Shown here: one piece after another, positions 17,249-25,090 of the stretch | How the letters are laid out: every line of letters starts with the position of its first letter | Position numbering within the stretch: the stretch's first letter is position 1 | From: Micromonospora lutea | Lineage (GTDB): Bacteria; Actinomycetota; Actinomycetes; Mycobacteriales; Micromonosporaceae | Length of the DNA: 64,000 nt | Assembly: GCF_016863535.1 (NCBI RefSeq) | Contig: NZ_BOPB01000007.1 | Location: forward strand, 165,011-229,010 | Direction of reading: 5' to 3' | Program-made: the position numbers and the translations under genes | The notes under the pieces: generated by a model | The model's database searches: none | The model's input: only the letters and a program-made list of their open reading frames with translations | What the model was told of the DNA's origin: nothing

Positions 17249-17271
17249 CGACACCGGGCCACCAGGTGTCG
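17249..17271. other. Small hairpin just upstream of gcvH
   Basis: CGACACC (17249-17255) and GGTGTCG (17265-17271) form a 7-bp stem with a 10-base loop. It lies between the DUF881 stop and the gcvH start and could occlude the gcvH ribosome site or act as a weak terminator. The stem is short, so chance is possible. Confidence 0.3.
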
Positions 17272-17283
17272 GCCCACCGACCT

Positions 17284-18231
17284 TCAGGAGACCGGACGGG
17301 CATGTTCCAGCGGGCGGGGGTCGTGCAGCGCCAAGACCTCGGCAACCTCACGATCCTCAACGATCACGTTACCGCCGTCACCGGCCACCGACGCCACCAC
17401 CCCACCAGGAATGTTGAGCGCCGTACGCATCGTCGCCGGATCACCCAACACGGTGATGGTGAACGGCCCCGTCAACCGACGCCCGTCCACCACCAACGAC
17501 CCGTCCTTGCTCTCGTGGTCCAGGAAGTACGTCGACGCCACGATCCGCACCGTCGCCCGATCACCACCGGAAATCTGCATCGCCTCGGCCCCGGCACCCC
17601 GCAACTCCTGCACCGCGTCCAGCACCCGCATCGCCGAGATCGACTTCCCCGGCCCCGCGTCGAACCGCACCGCCAAACCCGGGCCCCGCGCCGGCAACGT
17701 ACCCGCCAGGATCCCCAACTCGTCCGCCCGCCGGGTCGCCTCCTCCAACGCCGCCTGGCGGCCCTGCTCACCCGAACGCAACTGCCGCTGACTCTCCTCC
17801 AACGCGGCGACGTCCTGCCGCAACCGGATCTCCCGCGCCTCCAGGTCGTACAGAATCCGGACCAGGTCCTCCTGCCGCGCCGCCGCCAACGACGAATCCG
17901 TCGACGTCGTCTTCAACTGCACCGCCAGCGTGAAACCCAACAACCCCAGCAGCACACCGATCATCACCGCGGCCGAACTGAACCGTCGCCACGGCGACAC
18001 CGCCGCAGCCCGCTCCTCCACCACCGCGCCACCCTCGGCGGACGCCGCCGCCACACCCTCGTCCGGCGCGGCCGACGGATCCTCGTCCTCCCCCGGCGGC
18101 GACAACGGGCTCAACTCGTCCGGATCCGGTGCCTCCGGACGCGGATCAGGCTCCCCCGCCGGACCATCCGGCCGCGCCGGCTCCGCCGGCTGCGGCCACC
18201 CCGTACCCGTCTGCGTGTGCTCGTCACTCAC
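17284..18231 (-). CDS. DUF881 family membrane protein (Rv1825-type)
   Basis: A 315-residue protein. The first 85 residues are acidic and Pro-rich and probably cytoplasmic; one transmembrane segment follows at about 88-108 (AAVMIGVLLGLLGFTLAVQL). Next comes a coiled coil (about 120-165) and an extracytoplasmic DUF881 domain with PGLAVRFDAGPG and LRGAGAEAMQISG. The function is unknown; the family is linked by synteny and by relation to DivIC/FtsB-like architecture to the cell envelope. It starts with a GTG 9 bases after the small basic protein gene. Confidence 0.88.
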   Translation of the reverse strand: MSDEHTQTGTGWPQPAEPARPDGPAGEPDPRPEAPDPDELSPLSPPGEDEDPSAAPDEGVAAASAEGGAVVEERAAAVSPWRRFSSAAVMIGVLLGLLGFTLAVQLKTTSTDSSLAAARQEDLVRILYDLEAREIRLRQDVAALEESQRQLRSGEQGRQAALEEATRRADELGILAGTLPARGPGLAVRFDAGPGKSISAMRVLDAVQELRGAGAEAMQISGGDRATVRIVASTYFLDHESKDGSLVVDGRRLTGPFTITVLGDPATMRTALNIPGGVVASVAGDGGNVIVEDREVAEVLALHDPRPLEHARPVS

Positions 18232-18240
18232 GGCACAAAC

Positions 18241-18573
18241 CTACGCCCGGAACAGGTGCCGACGGATCGCCGCCACGTTGCCGAAAATACGAACACCCAA
18301 CACCACCACCACACCGGTGGACAACTGACCGCCCACTCCCAACTGGTCACCCAGATACACGATCAGCGCGGCGACCAGCACGTTCGAGATGAACGACACC
18401 ACGAACTGCTTGTCGTCGAAGATGCGGTCCAGCTTCGCCCGCACCCCACCGAACACCGCGTCCAACGCGGCCACCACCGCGATCGGCAGATACGGCTGCA
18501 GCGCCGCCGGCACCGTGGGATCCAGCCACAGCCCGAGCAACACACCGGCGAACAGTGCCAGCACCGCGATCAT
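18241..18573 (-). CDS. sbp: Small basic protein, DUF1290 family
   Basis: A 110-residue membrane protein with three hydrophobic segments (MIAVLALFAGVLLGLWL, LPIAVVAALDAVFGG, VSFISNVLVAALIVYLG). The conserved GGVRAKLDRIFDDKQFVVSF loop identifies the small basic protein family found in many Gram-positive bacteria between DUF881 genes or next to fts genes. Its function is unknown. The ATG start overlaps the upstream DUF881 stop by 4 bases. Confidence 0.92.
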   Translation of the reverse strand: MIAVLALFAGVLLGLWLDPTVPAALQPYLPIAVVAALDAVFGGVRAKLDRIFDDKQFVVSFISNVLVAALIVYLGDQLGVGGQLSTGVVVVLGVRIFGNVAAIRRHLFRA

Positions 18574-19502
18574 CGACCACCTCCGGAGGGACTGGGGGAC
18601 GTACCCGAGCCGGACGACTCGTCACCGCCCGACGGCGACGCACTCGGACTCACCGAGGGCTCCGCGTAGCGTAGCCGCGGCTCCGGAGCAGCAGGCAGCG
18701 TCAGGTCATCGGCGTCGCGTACCGCGAACGACAACCCGTTCGCCTTCGCCACCTTGCGCATCGTCAACGCGCTGTAGCTCGTCTCGTACCGCTTACGCAT
18801 TCCACCCGGCCCGATCGCGGCCACCTCGTACGGCCCGGTCACCGGACGGAAGTCCACCAGAATCGCCTGACCCGCGGAACGGATCGTCGACGTCGAGGTC
18901 AACCGCTGCCCGTTGATCGCGATCGCCTCCGCACCGGCCGCCCACAGATCATTGGTCACGCTCTGCAGATCGAGGTAGATCACCTGCGCCGGACCGACGT
19001 TGGCGCCGCTGAGCGAATCCTGGCCACCTGGCCCGTCCGCCAGCTCCACCACGACACCGTCACCGCGTACCCGCCCCAGGCCGGTGCTCGCCTCCAACTC
19101 GCGCAACCGGGCCGCGCGGGAACCACCCAACGCGGTCTCCCGCTGCCGGTTGACCTCCTCGCGCAACTGCTCGGCCCGCGTCGACAGAGCGTCGGTCTCG
19201 TTCTGCCGCTGCTTGATCTGCGCCACCAACCCGGAGCGGGCCTGAGCCCGCCCCGGCTCCTCGGCCACCGTCTGCCGGTAGGCCACCGCGAACAGGAAAC
19301 CGAGCAGCACGATCACCACCAGGCCGACCGGTCCCACCGACCAGCCCGACCGCGCCGGTCGGCCAGTCTTCGCCCGCTGGGCCGCCGCGTCGGCGTACCC
19401 CGGATCCAACGGGTTGTGGAACAGCTCAGTGAGAAAGTCCGGCGTGAAGGCCCTCATCCCACGCCGGTTCTGCCCCGGCTCATCGCTCGTGCGCTCGCTC
19501 AT
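18570..19502 (-). CDS. DUF881 family membrane protein (Rv1823-type)
   Basis: A 310-residue protein with a cytoplasmic N terminus, one transmembrane span at about residues 57-76 (GLVVIVLLGFLFAVAY), a coiled coil at about 85-130 and a DUF881 domain containing ATGLGRVRGDGVVVELADGP and AGAEAIAINGQRL. The tail is low-complexity Ser/Pro/Gly. It is a paralog of the other DUF881 protein two genes away. Both of its ends overlap neighbours by 4 bases (ATGA), so the block is strongly coupled. Confidence 0.9.
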   Translation of the reverse strand: MSERTSDEPGQNRRGMRAFTPDFLTELFHNPLDPGYADAAAQRAKTGRPARSGWSVGPVGLVVIVLLGFLFAVAYRQTVAEEPGRAQARSGLVAQIKQRQNETDALSTRAEQLREEVNRQRETALGGSRAARLRELEASTGLGRVRGDGVVVELADGPGGQDSLSGANVGPAQVIYLDLQSVTNDLWAAGAEAIAINGQRLTSTSTIRSAGQAILVDFRPVTGPYEVAAIGPGGMRKRYETSYSALTMRKVAKANGLSFAVRDADDLTLPAAPEPRLRYAEPSVSPSASPSGGDESSGSGTSPSPSGGGR

Positions 19503-20131
19503 GCCGCCGCTCCTTGCCGGCCGCGTACCGCCCGCACCAGATGCCGAGCCTGGACCACGTACAGCGCGCCGGCGACCCAGTAGAGCACCAGACCCCACCA
19601 GGCCAACGCCCAGCCGATCGCGCCGGCCACCGCCGCAGCCGTCGGCACCGCTGCGGCCAGCAGCAGGATCGGGAAGGCAGCCAGCAGCAGGAAGGTGGCC
19701 GTCTTACCGACGTAGTGCACCGGCGGCGGCCCGTACCCGTGCCGTCGCAGCACCCCCAACGAGCCCAACAGCAGCAGTTCCCGGGCCAGCAGCGCGGCGG
19801 TGAACTGCCAGGGCACCACCTCGCGGGCGGTGAACGCGATCAGGGTGGCGAGGATGTAGAGCCGGTCGGCGAGCGGGTCGAGCAACTCGCCCAACCGGCT
19901 GACCTGTCCCAGCCGCCGGGCGATCCAGCCGTCCACCCAGTCGCTGGTGCCACCGACGGCCAACACCACGATCGCGGCAGTGTCGGCACCAGCCACCAGG
20001 AACAGATAGAGGAAGAGCGGAACACCCAGTAGGCGGACGAAGCTGATCAGGTTCGGCCAGGTGAGCACCCGGTCGTCGGGTCGCTGCTCATCACCGTCAC
20101 GGGCCTGCGACTGCTCCGCCCGACCCGACAC
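19499..20131 (-). CDS. pgsA: CDP-alcohol phosphatidyltransferase (PgsA-like)
   Basis: A 210-residue integral membrane enzyme with about five spans. The full CDP-alcohol phosphotransferase signature is present: SDWVDGWIARRLGQ then SRLGELLDPLADR (D-x2-DG-x2-AR-x8-G-x3-D-x3-D). It would join a CDP-activated diacylglycerol to an alcohol such as glycerol phosphate. The GTG start follows GGAGGA. Its context equals that of mycobacterial pgsA2 (Rv1822), whose exact substrate is not settled, so the symbol denotes the family. Confidence 0.85.
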   Translation of the reverse strand: MSGRAEQSQARDGDEQRPDDRVLTWPNLISFVRLLGVPLFLYLFLVAGADTAAIVVLAVGGTSDWVDGWIARRLGQVSRLGELLDPLADRLYILATLIAFTAREVVPWQFTAALLARELLLLGSLGVLRRHGYGPPPVHYVGKTATFLLLAAFPILLLAAAVPTAAAVAGAIGWALAWWGLVLYWVAGALYVVQARHLVRAVRGRQGAAA

Positions 20132-20299
20132 CGATCCTCCTCCGCGACGCGTTCGGGCGCCCCCGGCCCTCAACCGCCGTGCGGCGTTGTACGCGTTGTT
20201 CAGCCGACTGGTGCCGGCGCCCCCAGTGATCCCGCAGCGGGATCGGTCCCTGACCCGCCGTCCATCGTCGATGATCACGGGCCGGTCGAATGCGCTGCC

Positions 20300-20305
20300 A
20301 CTATA
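20300..20305 (-). promoter_or_regulatory. Candidate -10 element for the pgsA-DUF881 operon
   Basis: TATAGT on the minus strand, about 170 bases upstream of the pgsA GTG, stands out in GC-rich DNA and matches the actinobacterial -10 consensus. A good TTGACN box at 17-18 bases was not found, so this is tentative. Confidence 0.3.
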
Positions 20306-20381
20306 ACGGGTCACTTTCGTGCTTTGGCTGCCCAGCGTGCTCGTGGCGGGATGTCGGTGAGCAGTCGTGGTGACGTGTGTT

Positions 20382-20404
20382 ACCACGCGTAAGTCATCCT
20401 AGGA
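20382..20404. repeat. Copy 1 of a 23-base motif shared by two intergenic regions
   Basis: The plus strand reads ACC, one base, CGCGTAAG, one base, then CATCCTAGGA. The same 21 fixed bases occur at 38394-38416. This copy lies between the MarR gene stop and the pgsA gene, on the upstream side of a minus-strand transcription unit. TCCTAGGA is self-complementary, and TTACCACGCGTAA next to it is partly palindromic. It may be a shared regulatory site. Confidence 0.5.
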
Positions 20405-20421
20405 CACTAGTGGAGCACGGA

Positions 20422-20892
20422 TCAGGCGCTGCGGGCCTTCGTGCTCGTCTCCGTGTTCGCGGCCTGCACCCCCAACGCCGCCTGCCCGAACGCCGCCAAC
20501 GCCCGCAACAGGTCCTGCTGCCCGCAGATCGGCATCCGATCGAGCACGGCCCGCACCGCCTCGTGGCGACGCGACCGCACCTCCCCCAGCAGCACTTCGG
20601 CGGCGGCGGTCGGGACCAGGCGCACCTCCCGGCGGTCCCGGGGGTCGGCTGTGCGGCGCACCAACCCGATCGCCTCCAGCCGGTCGCAGAGTCGACTGGC
20701 TGACGAGGGCACCACGTCCAACAACTCCGCCAGCCTGTTGACGTTGATCTCCGGGCGGGCGCTCAGCAGGGACAGCACCCGCAGCTGGGTCGGCGACACC
20801 GCGAGCCGGTGCCGGGAAACGGCGGAGTCGAGGACGCCCACCAGCGCTTCGGCGGCCGCGTCGATCGACGCGGCGAGATCCGGTCGCTCCAC
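20422..20892 (-). CDS. MarR family transcriptional regulator
   Basis: A 156-residue winged-helix regulator: LRVLSLLSARPEINVNRLAE, VPSSASRLCDRLEAIGLV and the wing ADPRDRREVRLVPTA. A GTG start is preferred over one 12 codons upstream because AGGGGA lies 7 bases before it. It starts 56 bases after the SpoIIE phosphatase gene in the same direction, so the pair may share a message. The ligand and targets are unknown. Confidence 0.85.
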   Translation of the reverse strand: MERPDLAASIDAAAEALVGVLDSAVSRHRLAVSPTQLRVLSLLSARPEINVNRLAELLDVVPSSASRLCDRLEAIGLVRRTADPRDRREVRLVPTAAAEVLLGEVRSRRHEAVRAVLDRMPICGQQDLLRALAAFGQAALGVQAANTETSTKARSA

Positions 20893-20948
20893 TCGATGTC
20901 CCCTGCGATTGTCCCGCTGGTACCGCACCGACCCGCCGGGCAGGCCGG

Positions 20949-22127
20949 TCAGCCCGGCTTCCGGCTGACCGTGCCACGCCAGTCCAGGCAGACGACGACC
21001 GCGTCGTCGCGCAGGTCGGTGTCCGCGTGGAAGGTCTGCAACTCCCGCATCACCGTACCAACCGCCTCGGTCGGCGGCTGCAACCGAGTGGCCCGCATCG
21101 CCCGGGCCATCGCCCGTTCACCGTACGTCTCCCGGCCGCTCGGATCGGCCGCCCACACCCCGTCGGAGACGACAAACAACCGGTCGCCCGGGTCGAGGTC
21201 GAACTCCTGCAGGTCATAGCGGGTCTCCCCGAACATTCCGAGGGGCAACTGCTGTTCGAGGGTGACCCGGGAGACGGTACCGCCGCGCAGCCGCACCAGG
21301 TGCGGTGAGCCGGCGTCCACCGCCCGCACCCGCCCGGTCGCACAGTCCAGTTCGAGCAGCAACGTCGCCACGTGCCGGTTCCCCCGATGCTGGTAGTAGA
21401 CCGTGTCGGAGGCCAACTCGGCCTGTTCCACCAGCCCACCACCGGAGCGGCGGGCGTTACGCATCGCGTTCACCGTCACCGCCGTCAACAACGCGGCGGC
21501 GAGCCCGATGCCGTCGCCGTTGAGCACGGTGACGGTGAGCCGACCGTCGTCCAGGGACCAGTCGAAGTGGTCACCACCCACCGTGTACGCCGGTTCCAAC
21601 TGGCCCGCCAGATGGAAGGAGTCGTGGCTGACACTGCGCCCCGGCAGCAGTTCCCACTGCAACTCGGCAGCCATGCTCAGCCGCTCCCGCCGCCGGGCCC
21701 GCCGGTAGCGGTCGGTCTCCCGGTCGGCCGCCCGCAAGGCCATGGCCATGTCCCCGGCGATGTCGACCGCCGCGCGCACCACCGTCTCCGGCGGCTCGTC
21801 GGGCAACTCGACCATCAGCACCCCCAGCCGCTCGCCCCACACGGACAGGGGAAGGTAGAGCCGGCACCCCCCGTCCTCACCGGACTCCCGAACCGGCTGC
21901 TGACTGCTGAAACAGCGCTGCACCGTACCCTGAACTGCCGGGGTGGCCACGCCAGGCCGGCGCGAGTCGAGCACCGGCCACAGCCCGCTGATCCGGTAGT
22001 CGGCGAGGAAGACGGCGGTGCCCGACGCGCCGAGCACCGACCGGATGGCCAGGTCGGCGGCCTCGACCACGCGGTCGGGCGGGGCCTCGCGCAGGGCGCG
22101 GGAGATCCCGGTTGGCGCATCCGCCAT
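20949..22127 (-). CDS. GAF-like plus SpoIIE (PP2C-type) serine phosphatase
   Basis: A 392-residue protein. Residues 15-165 look like a GAF-type sensor, and about 190-390 form a SpoIIE/PP2C phosphatase with metal-binding motifs VGGDHFDW, NGDGIGLAAA, SDGVWAAD and RDDAVVVCL. Such enzymes dephosphorylate anti-sigma-factor antagonists in partner-switching pathways. No anti-sigma factor or antagonist gene is adjacent. The second of two nearby ATGs is chosen because GGAGGG lies 6 bases before it. Confidence 0.9.
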   Translation of the reverse strand: MADAPTGISRALREAPPDRVVEAADLAIRSVLGASGTAVFLADYRISGLWPVLDSRRPGVATPAVQGTVQRCFSSQQPVRESGEDGGCRLYLPLSVWGERLGVLMVELPDEPPETVVRAAVDIAGDMAMALRAADRETDRYRRARRRERLSMAAELQWELLPGRSVSHDSFHLAGQLEPAYTVGGDHFDWSLDDGRLTVTVLNGDGIGLAAALLTAVTVNAMRNARRSGGGLVEQAELASDTVYYQHRGNRHVATLLLELDCATGRVRAVDAGSPHLVRLRGGTVSRVTLEQQLPLGMFGETRYDLQEFDLDPGDRLFVVSDGVWAADPSGRETYGERAMARAMRATRLQPPTEAVGTVMRELQTFHADTDLRDDAVVVCLDWRGTVSRKPG

Positions 22128-22142
22128 GACCATCCCTCCGAA

Positions 22143-22164
22143 ATGCTTGCTCTGGGGCAAGCAT
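22143..22164. promoter_or_regulatory. Palindrome upstream of the SpoIIE phosphatase gene
   Basis: ATGCTTGC (22143-22150) and GCAAGCAT (22157-22164) are exact inverted repeats around six bases. The site lies 16 bases from the phosphatase ATG, just after the methyltransferase stop. A minus-strand TATGAT (22163-22168), which could be a -10 box, overlaps its edge. It could be an operator, perhaps for the MarR protein, or a transcript hairpin. Confidence 0.45.
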
Positions 22165-22189
22165 CATACGGAGGCGGATCCACCCATGG

Positions 22190-22936
22190 TCACCCGGCCG
22201 ACCGCACCGCGACCGCACCGTGGAAGGCATCCGGCACCTCCGCCGGCCGGCCCTCCGGTCGCCATCGGGTCACCGGCACGATCCCGTCCCCGGTGGGCGT
22301 CCACCGACCGAGCAACGGGGCGAACGCGGCCGGCGGACGCATCCGGAACGCCGGACCCATCATCGACAGCGCATCCGGATACGCGGCGAGTTCCTCGGTG
22401 TCGAAGTCGATCGCCAGGTGACTGCGCGGCGCCGCCGCCGTGTACAACTCGTCCAGGGTACGGAGGAGGGTGTCGTCGTCCAGGAACGCCGCCAGCCCGA
22501 GGAACACCACCCCCACCGGGCGACGGCCCCACCCCGGCACGAACCGGTGCAGCAGCACCGGGTCGATGGTGCCGATGTCGGTGGCGTCACCGAAGCCGTA
22601 ACCCGCCCGATCGCTGCCGGAAAGGAGGCGCTGCCCGAGACGGATGGTGACCGGGTCGACGTCGGTGTAGAGGACGGTCGCGTCCGGCACCGCCTCGTGC
22701 ACGTTGCCCATCGTCGGCACCCCGGCGCCGAACACCAGGAATTCGTCCACACCGGTGGCGGCGATCGCGCGTACGGCGCGGCCGAGGAAGGCGCGCAGCT
22801 CCCGGAAGACCGGGGCACACGGACCGTACGCCTGCTCGAAGGCGTGGGCGGCGGCCACGTCGACCGGATAGTGGTGCGCACCGCCAAGCCAAAAATCGAT
22901 CATCCGTGCGGTACTCGGCTGGTCGGGTTCCACCAT
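22190..22936 (-). CDS. SAM-dependent methyltransferase-like protein (DUF574 type)
   Basis: A 248-residue protein of an actinobacterial family with multiple paralogs per genome. Conserved signs are ARMIDFWLGGAHHYPVD at the N terminus and GVPTMGNVHEAVPDATVLYTDVDPV in the presumed SAM site. The usual DxGxG of motif I reads VFGAG here, and the acidic residue is lost. Substrates are unknown for the family. The ATG is preceded by GGGAGGAG. It probably shares a transcript with the phosphatase and MarR genes. Confidence 0.8.
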   Translation of the reverse strand: MVEPDQPSTARMIDFWLGGAHHYPVDVAAAHAFEQAYGPCAPVFRELRAFLGRAVRAIAATGVDEFLVFGAGVPTMGNVHEAVPDATVLYTDVDPVTIRLGQRLLSGSDRAGYGFGDATDIGTIDPVLLHRFVPGWGRRPVGVVFLGLAAFLDDDTLLRTLDELYTAAAPRSHLAIDFDTEELAAYPDALSMMGPAFRMRPPAAFAPLLGRWTPTGDGIVPVTRWRPEGRPAEVPDAFHGAVAVRSAG

Positions 22937-23072
22937 CGACCACGCTCCTCCCCGGCACTCTGCGCCAGCGTACCGATATCACGTCGCTCGCCGGTATCGG
23001 CCCGCCGGCCCACCGCAGACGGCGATACTGACCCAGAGCGGTCCCGATGACGGCCCAGCACGGGAGGCGACG

Positions 23073-23954
23073 GTGAACTCGGCGAGCGGCTCGGCGGTGC
23101 TGGTCGGGGTGGACGGCTCCGAGTCGGCCCGCGCCGCGGTACGACTGGCCGCCGCAGTGGCGGCCCGCCGCGACCGGCCGCTGCGGGTGGTGCACGCCTT
23201 CATCTGGCCGACGCTGCGCACTCCCATCCGACCCGCCACCGACGGTGCCCCCGAGGGTGGTCTGCGAGCGCAGGCGGAGCAACTGATCATCGCCGCCGTC
23301 GACGAGGCCGAGGCGACCGTCCCGGGGCTCCGGGTCACCGGCGAACTCGTCGAGGGTGAGGCCACCGCCGTGCTGCTCGCCGCAGCGCGCACCGCGACGA
23401 TGGTGGTGCTCGGGCACCGGGGTGCGGGCGGGTTCGCCGCGCTGGTGGTCGGCTCGGTGGCGGTGAAGTTGGCCGCGTACGCCGACTGTCCGGTGCTGGT
23501 GGCACGCGGCGCGCCGCACACCGACGGTGCCGTCGTGGTCGGGGTGGACGGGTCCGAGTCGTCCCGCCGAGCCGTGGAGTTCGCCGTCCAGGAGGCCGCT
23601 CTGCGCGGTGCCGATCTGCGCGCCCTGCACGCCTACCGGCATCCCGTCTCCACCGGCCCGGGCGACATGCAACCGCTGGTGTACGACGAGTCCGAGTTGC
23701 GAGCCGACGAGGACCGGGCGGTGGCCGAGTCCATCGCCGGGCTGACCGAGCGGTACCCGGAGGTGCCGATCATCCGGGACTCGGTGCGAGGTCGCGCCGC
23801 CCGGGTGCTCACCGATGCCTCCCGCCAGGCCCAGCTGGTGGTCGTCGGGGGCCAGGGACACGGTGAGGTGACCGGTTTGCTGCTGGGTTCGGTGAGTCAG
23901 TCACTGCTGCACCACAGCCACTGTCCGGTCGCGGTGGTACGCGGCCCCCGGTGA
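23073..23954 (+). CDS. Tandem universal stress protein
   Basis: A 293-residue protein with two USP domains (about 1-145 and 150-293). Each ends in the ATP-binding glycine motif: GHRGAGGFAALVVGS and GGQGHGEVTGLLLGS, both followed by a cysteine-proline-valine strand. Tandem USPs that bind ATP are common in actinobacteria and respond to hypoxia or starvation. The GTG start has GGGAGG 5 bases upstream. It is divergent from the methyltransferase gene. Confidence 0.93.
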   Translation: MNSASGSAVLVGVDGSESARAAVRLAAAVAARRDRPLRVVHAFIWPTLRTPIRPATDGAPEGGLRAQAEQLIIAAVDEAEATVPGLRVTGELVEGEATAVLLAAARTATMVVLGHRGAGGFAALVVGSVAVKLAAYADCPVLVARGAPHTDGAVVVGVDGSESSRRAVEFAVQEAALRGADLRALHAYRHPVSTGPGDMQPLVYDESELRADEDRAVAESIAGLTERYPEVPIIRDSVRGRAARVLTDASRQAQLVVVGGQGHGEVTGLLLGSVSQSLLHHSHCPVAVVRGPR

Positions 23955-24064
23955 CCGGTCGGCACGGTTGGCGGCGGTCCAGGCGGGTAGACGGGCCGCG
24001 TACGCCACCGGCGACGACCAGAGGGGTCACCGACGCCACCGGCGACGACCGTGAGGAGACAGCG

Positions 24065-24280
24065 ATGCCAGGACCTCGACCCGGCAGCAACGCCTACGAC
24101 AAGCAGCGCGCCCGCCTCCGTAACGCCATCGACGGCTCGGGGCGGCGCACCCCGGATCAGAAGGCCGACGAGGCGGCCAACCGGATCCTGCGGGAGGATC
24201 AGGGCCGTCGTGGCATCGTGCGGGGCGAACGCACCTACGGCCCGAAGGGCAACCGCGAGCCCGGAGATCCGAAGAAGTGA
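24065..24280 (+). CDS. Small basic hypothetical protein (71 residues)
   Basis: A highly charged 71-residue protein (DKQRARLRNAIDGSG, then KADEAANRILREDQGRRG) with no hydrophobic segment, predicted helical and soluble. I do not recognise the family. GAGGAG lies 7 bases before the ATG, a strong site that supports this start over a longer frame. Its stop overlaps the GTG of the following membrane protein gene, so the two are coupled. Confidence 0.7.
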   Translation: MPGPRPGSNAYDKQRARLRNAIDGSGRRTPDQKADEAANRILREDQGRRGIVRGERTYGPKGNREPGDPKK

Positions 24281-24741
24281 GAGCCGCCGACCTGACCGAC
24301 GGCCTCATCGCCGGGGCCGTCGGCACCACAGCGCTCAACGTGGTCACCTATCTGGACATGACCGCCCGGGCCCGGCCCGCCAGCCGAACGCCGGAGCAGA
24401 GCGCCGGAAAGCTGGCCGACGCTGTGCAGGTGTCGCTGGGGTCACCGACGCAGGCGGCCAACCGACGCGCCGGCCTGGGTGCCCTGATGGGTTACGGACT
24501 CGGCGTGGCCACCACGGTCGGCTTCGCGCTGCTGACCCGGGGTCGCCGTCAGCCGCTGCTGCGAGCGTCCGCCCTGCTCGGCGGGGGCGTGATGACCCTG
24601 GCGGACGGATCGTTGACCCTGCTCGGGGTCACCGACCCGCGTACCTGGCGGCGCGCCGACTGGCTCGCCGACATCGTCCCGCACCTCGCCTTCGGGCTGA
24701 CAGCCGCAGCCACCTGGAACTGGCTGCGGCCGTCGGAGTAG
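24277..24741 (+). CDS. Hypothetical membrane protein
   Basis: A 154-residue protein with about three hydrophobic stretches: GLIAGAVGTTALNVVTYL, GALMGYGLGVATTVGFALL and DIVPHLAFGLTAAATW. I do not recognise a characterised family. It is coupled to the small charged protein upstream (GTGA overlap), follows the universal stress protein gene and may belong to the same stress-related unit. Confidence 0.75.
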   Translation: MRAADLTDGLIAGAVGTTALNVVTYLDMTARARPASRTPEQSAGKLADAVQVSLGSPTQAANRRAGLGALMGYGLGVATTVGFALLTRGRRQPLLRASALLGGGVMTLADGSLTLLGVTDPRTWRRADWLADIVPHLAFGLTAAATWNWLRPSE

Positions 24742-24757
24742 CGCGGAATTCCTCGTA

Positions 24758-24961
24758 TCAGCGGCGGTCGCTGTCGTCCTCGGCCACCGGCTGGCCGCTG
24801 GGACCGTACGGTGACACCTGGCCGTGCGGCACCGGGCGGCCGGCGTCGCCCCGCGACGAACCACGGTTACGGGGGTGGCCGGCCGGATCGGGGCCCTTGT
24901 TGTCCTGGCTGGTCTCACCGAGGGCGTTGCGTCGGAGTTCCTGCTGCTGCGGGTTCGTCAC
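24758..24961 (-). CDS. Small hydrophilic hypothetical protein (67 residues)
   Basis: A 67-residue polar protein rich in Gly, Pro, Arg and Asp, beginning TNPQQQELRRNALGET and likely disordered. AAGGGAGAA precedes the GTG start by 4 bases. I see no motif. It converges on the membrane protein gene and lies divergent to the HhH-GPD gene. Its codon pattern is consistent with coding, but no family could be named. Confidence 0.55.
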   Translation of the reverse strand: MTNPQQQELRRNALGETSQDNKGPDPAGHPRNRGSSRGDAGRPVPHGQVSPYGPSGQPVAEDDSDRR

Positions 24962-25090
24962 GGTCTTCTCCCTTCGCCGGTGCGCGGCACGACGCCGCGT
25001 CATCCGCGGCATACCCGCCGCCGTCGGCGGCATTCCGGTGCGGCGGCCACGACGAGGGCTATCCGGGTCGCCGGTGGGTACACCCGGAGG

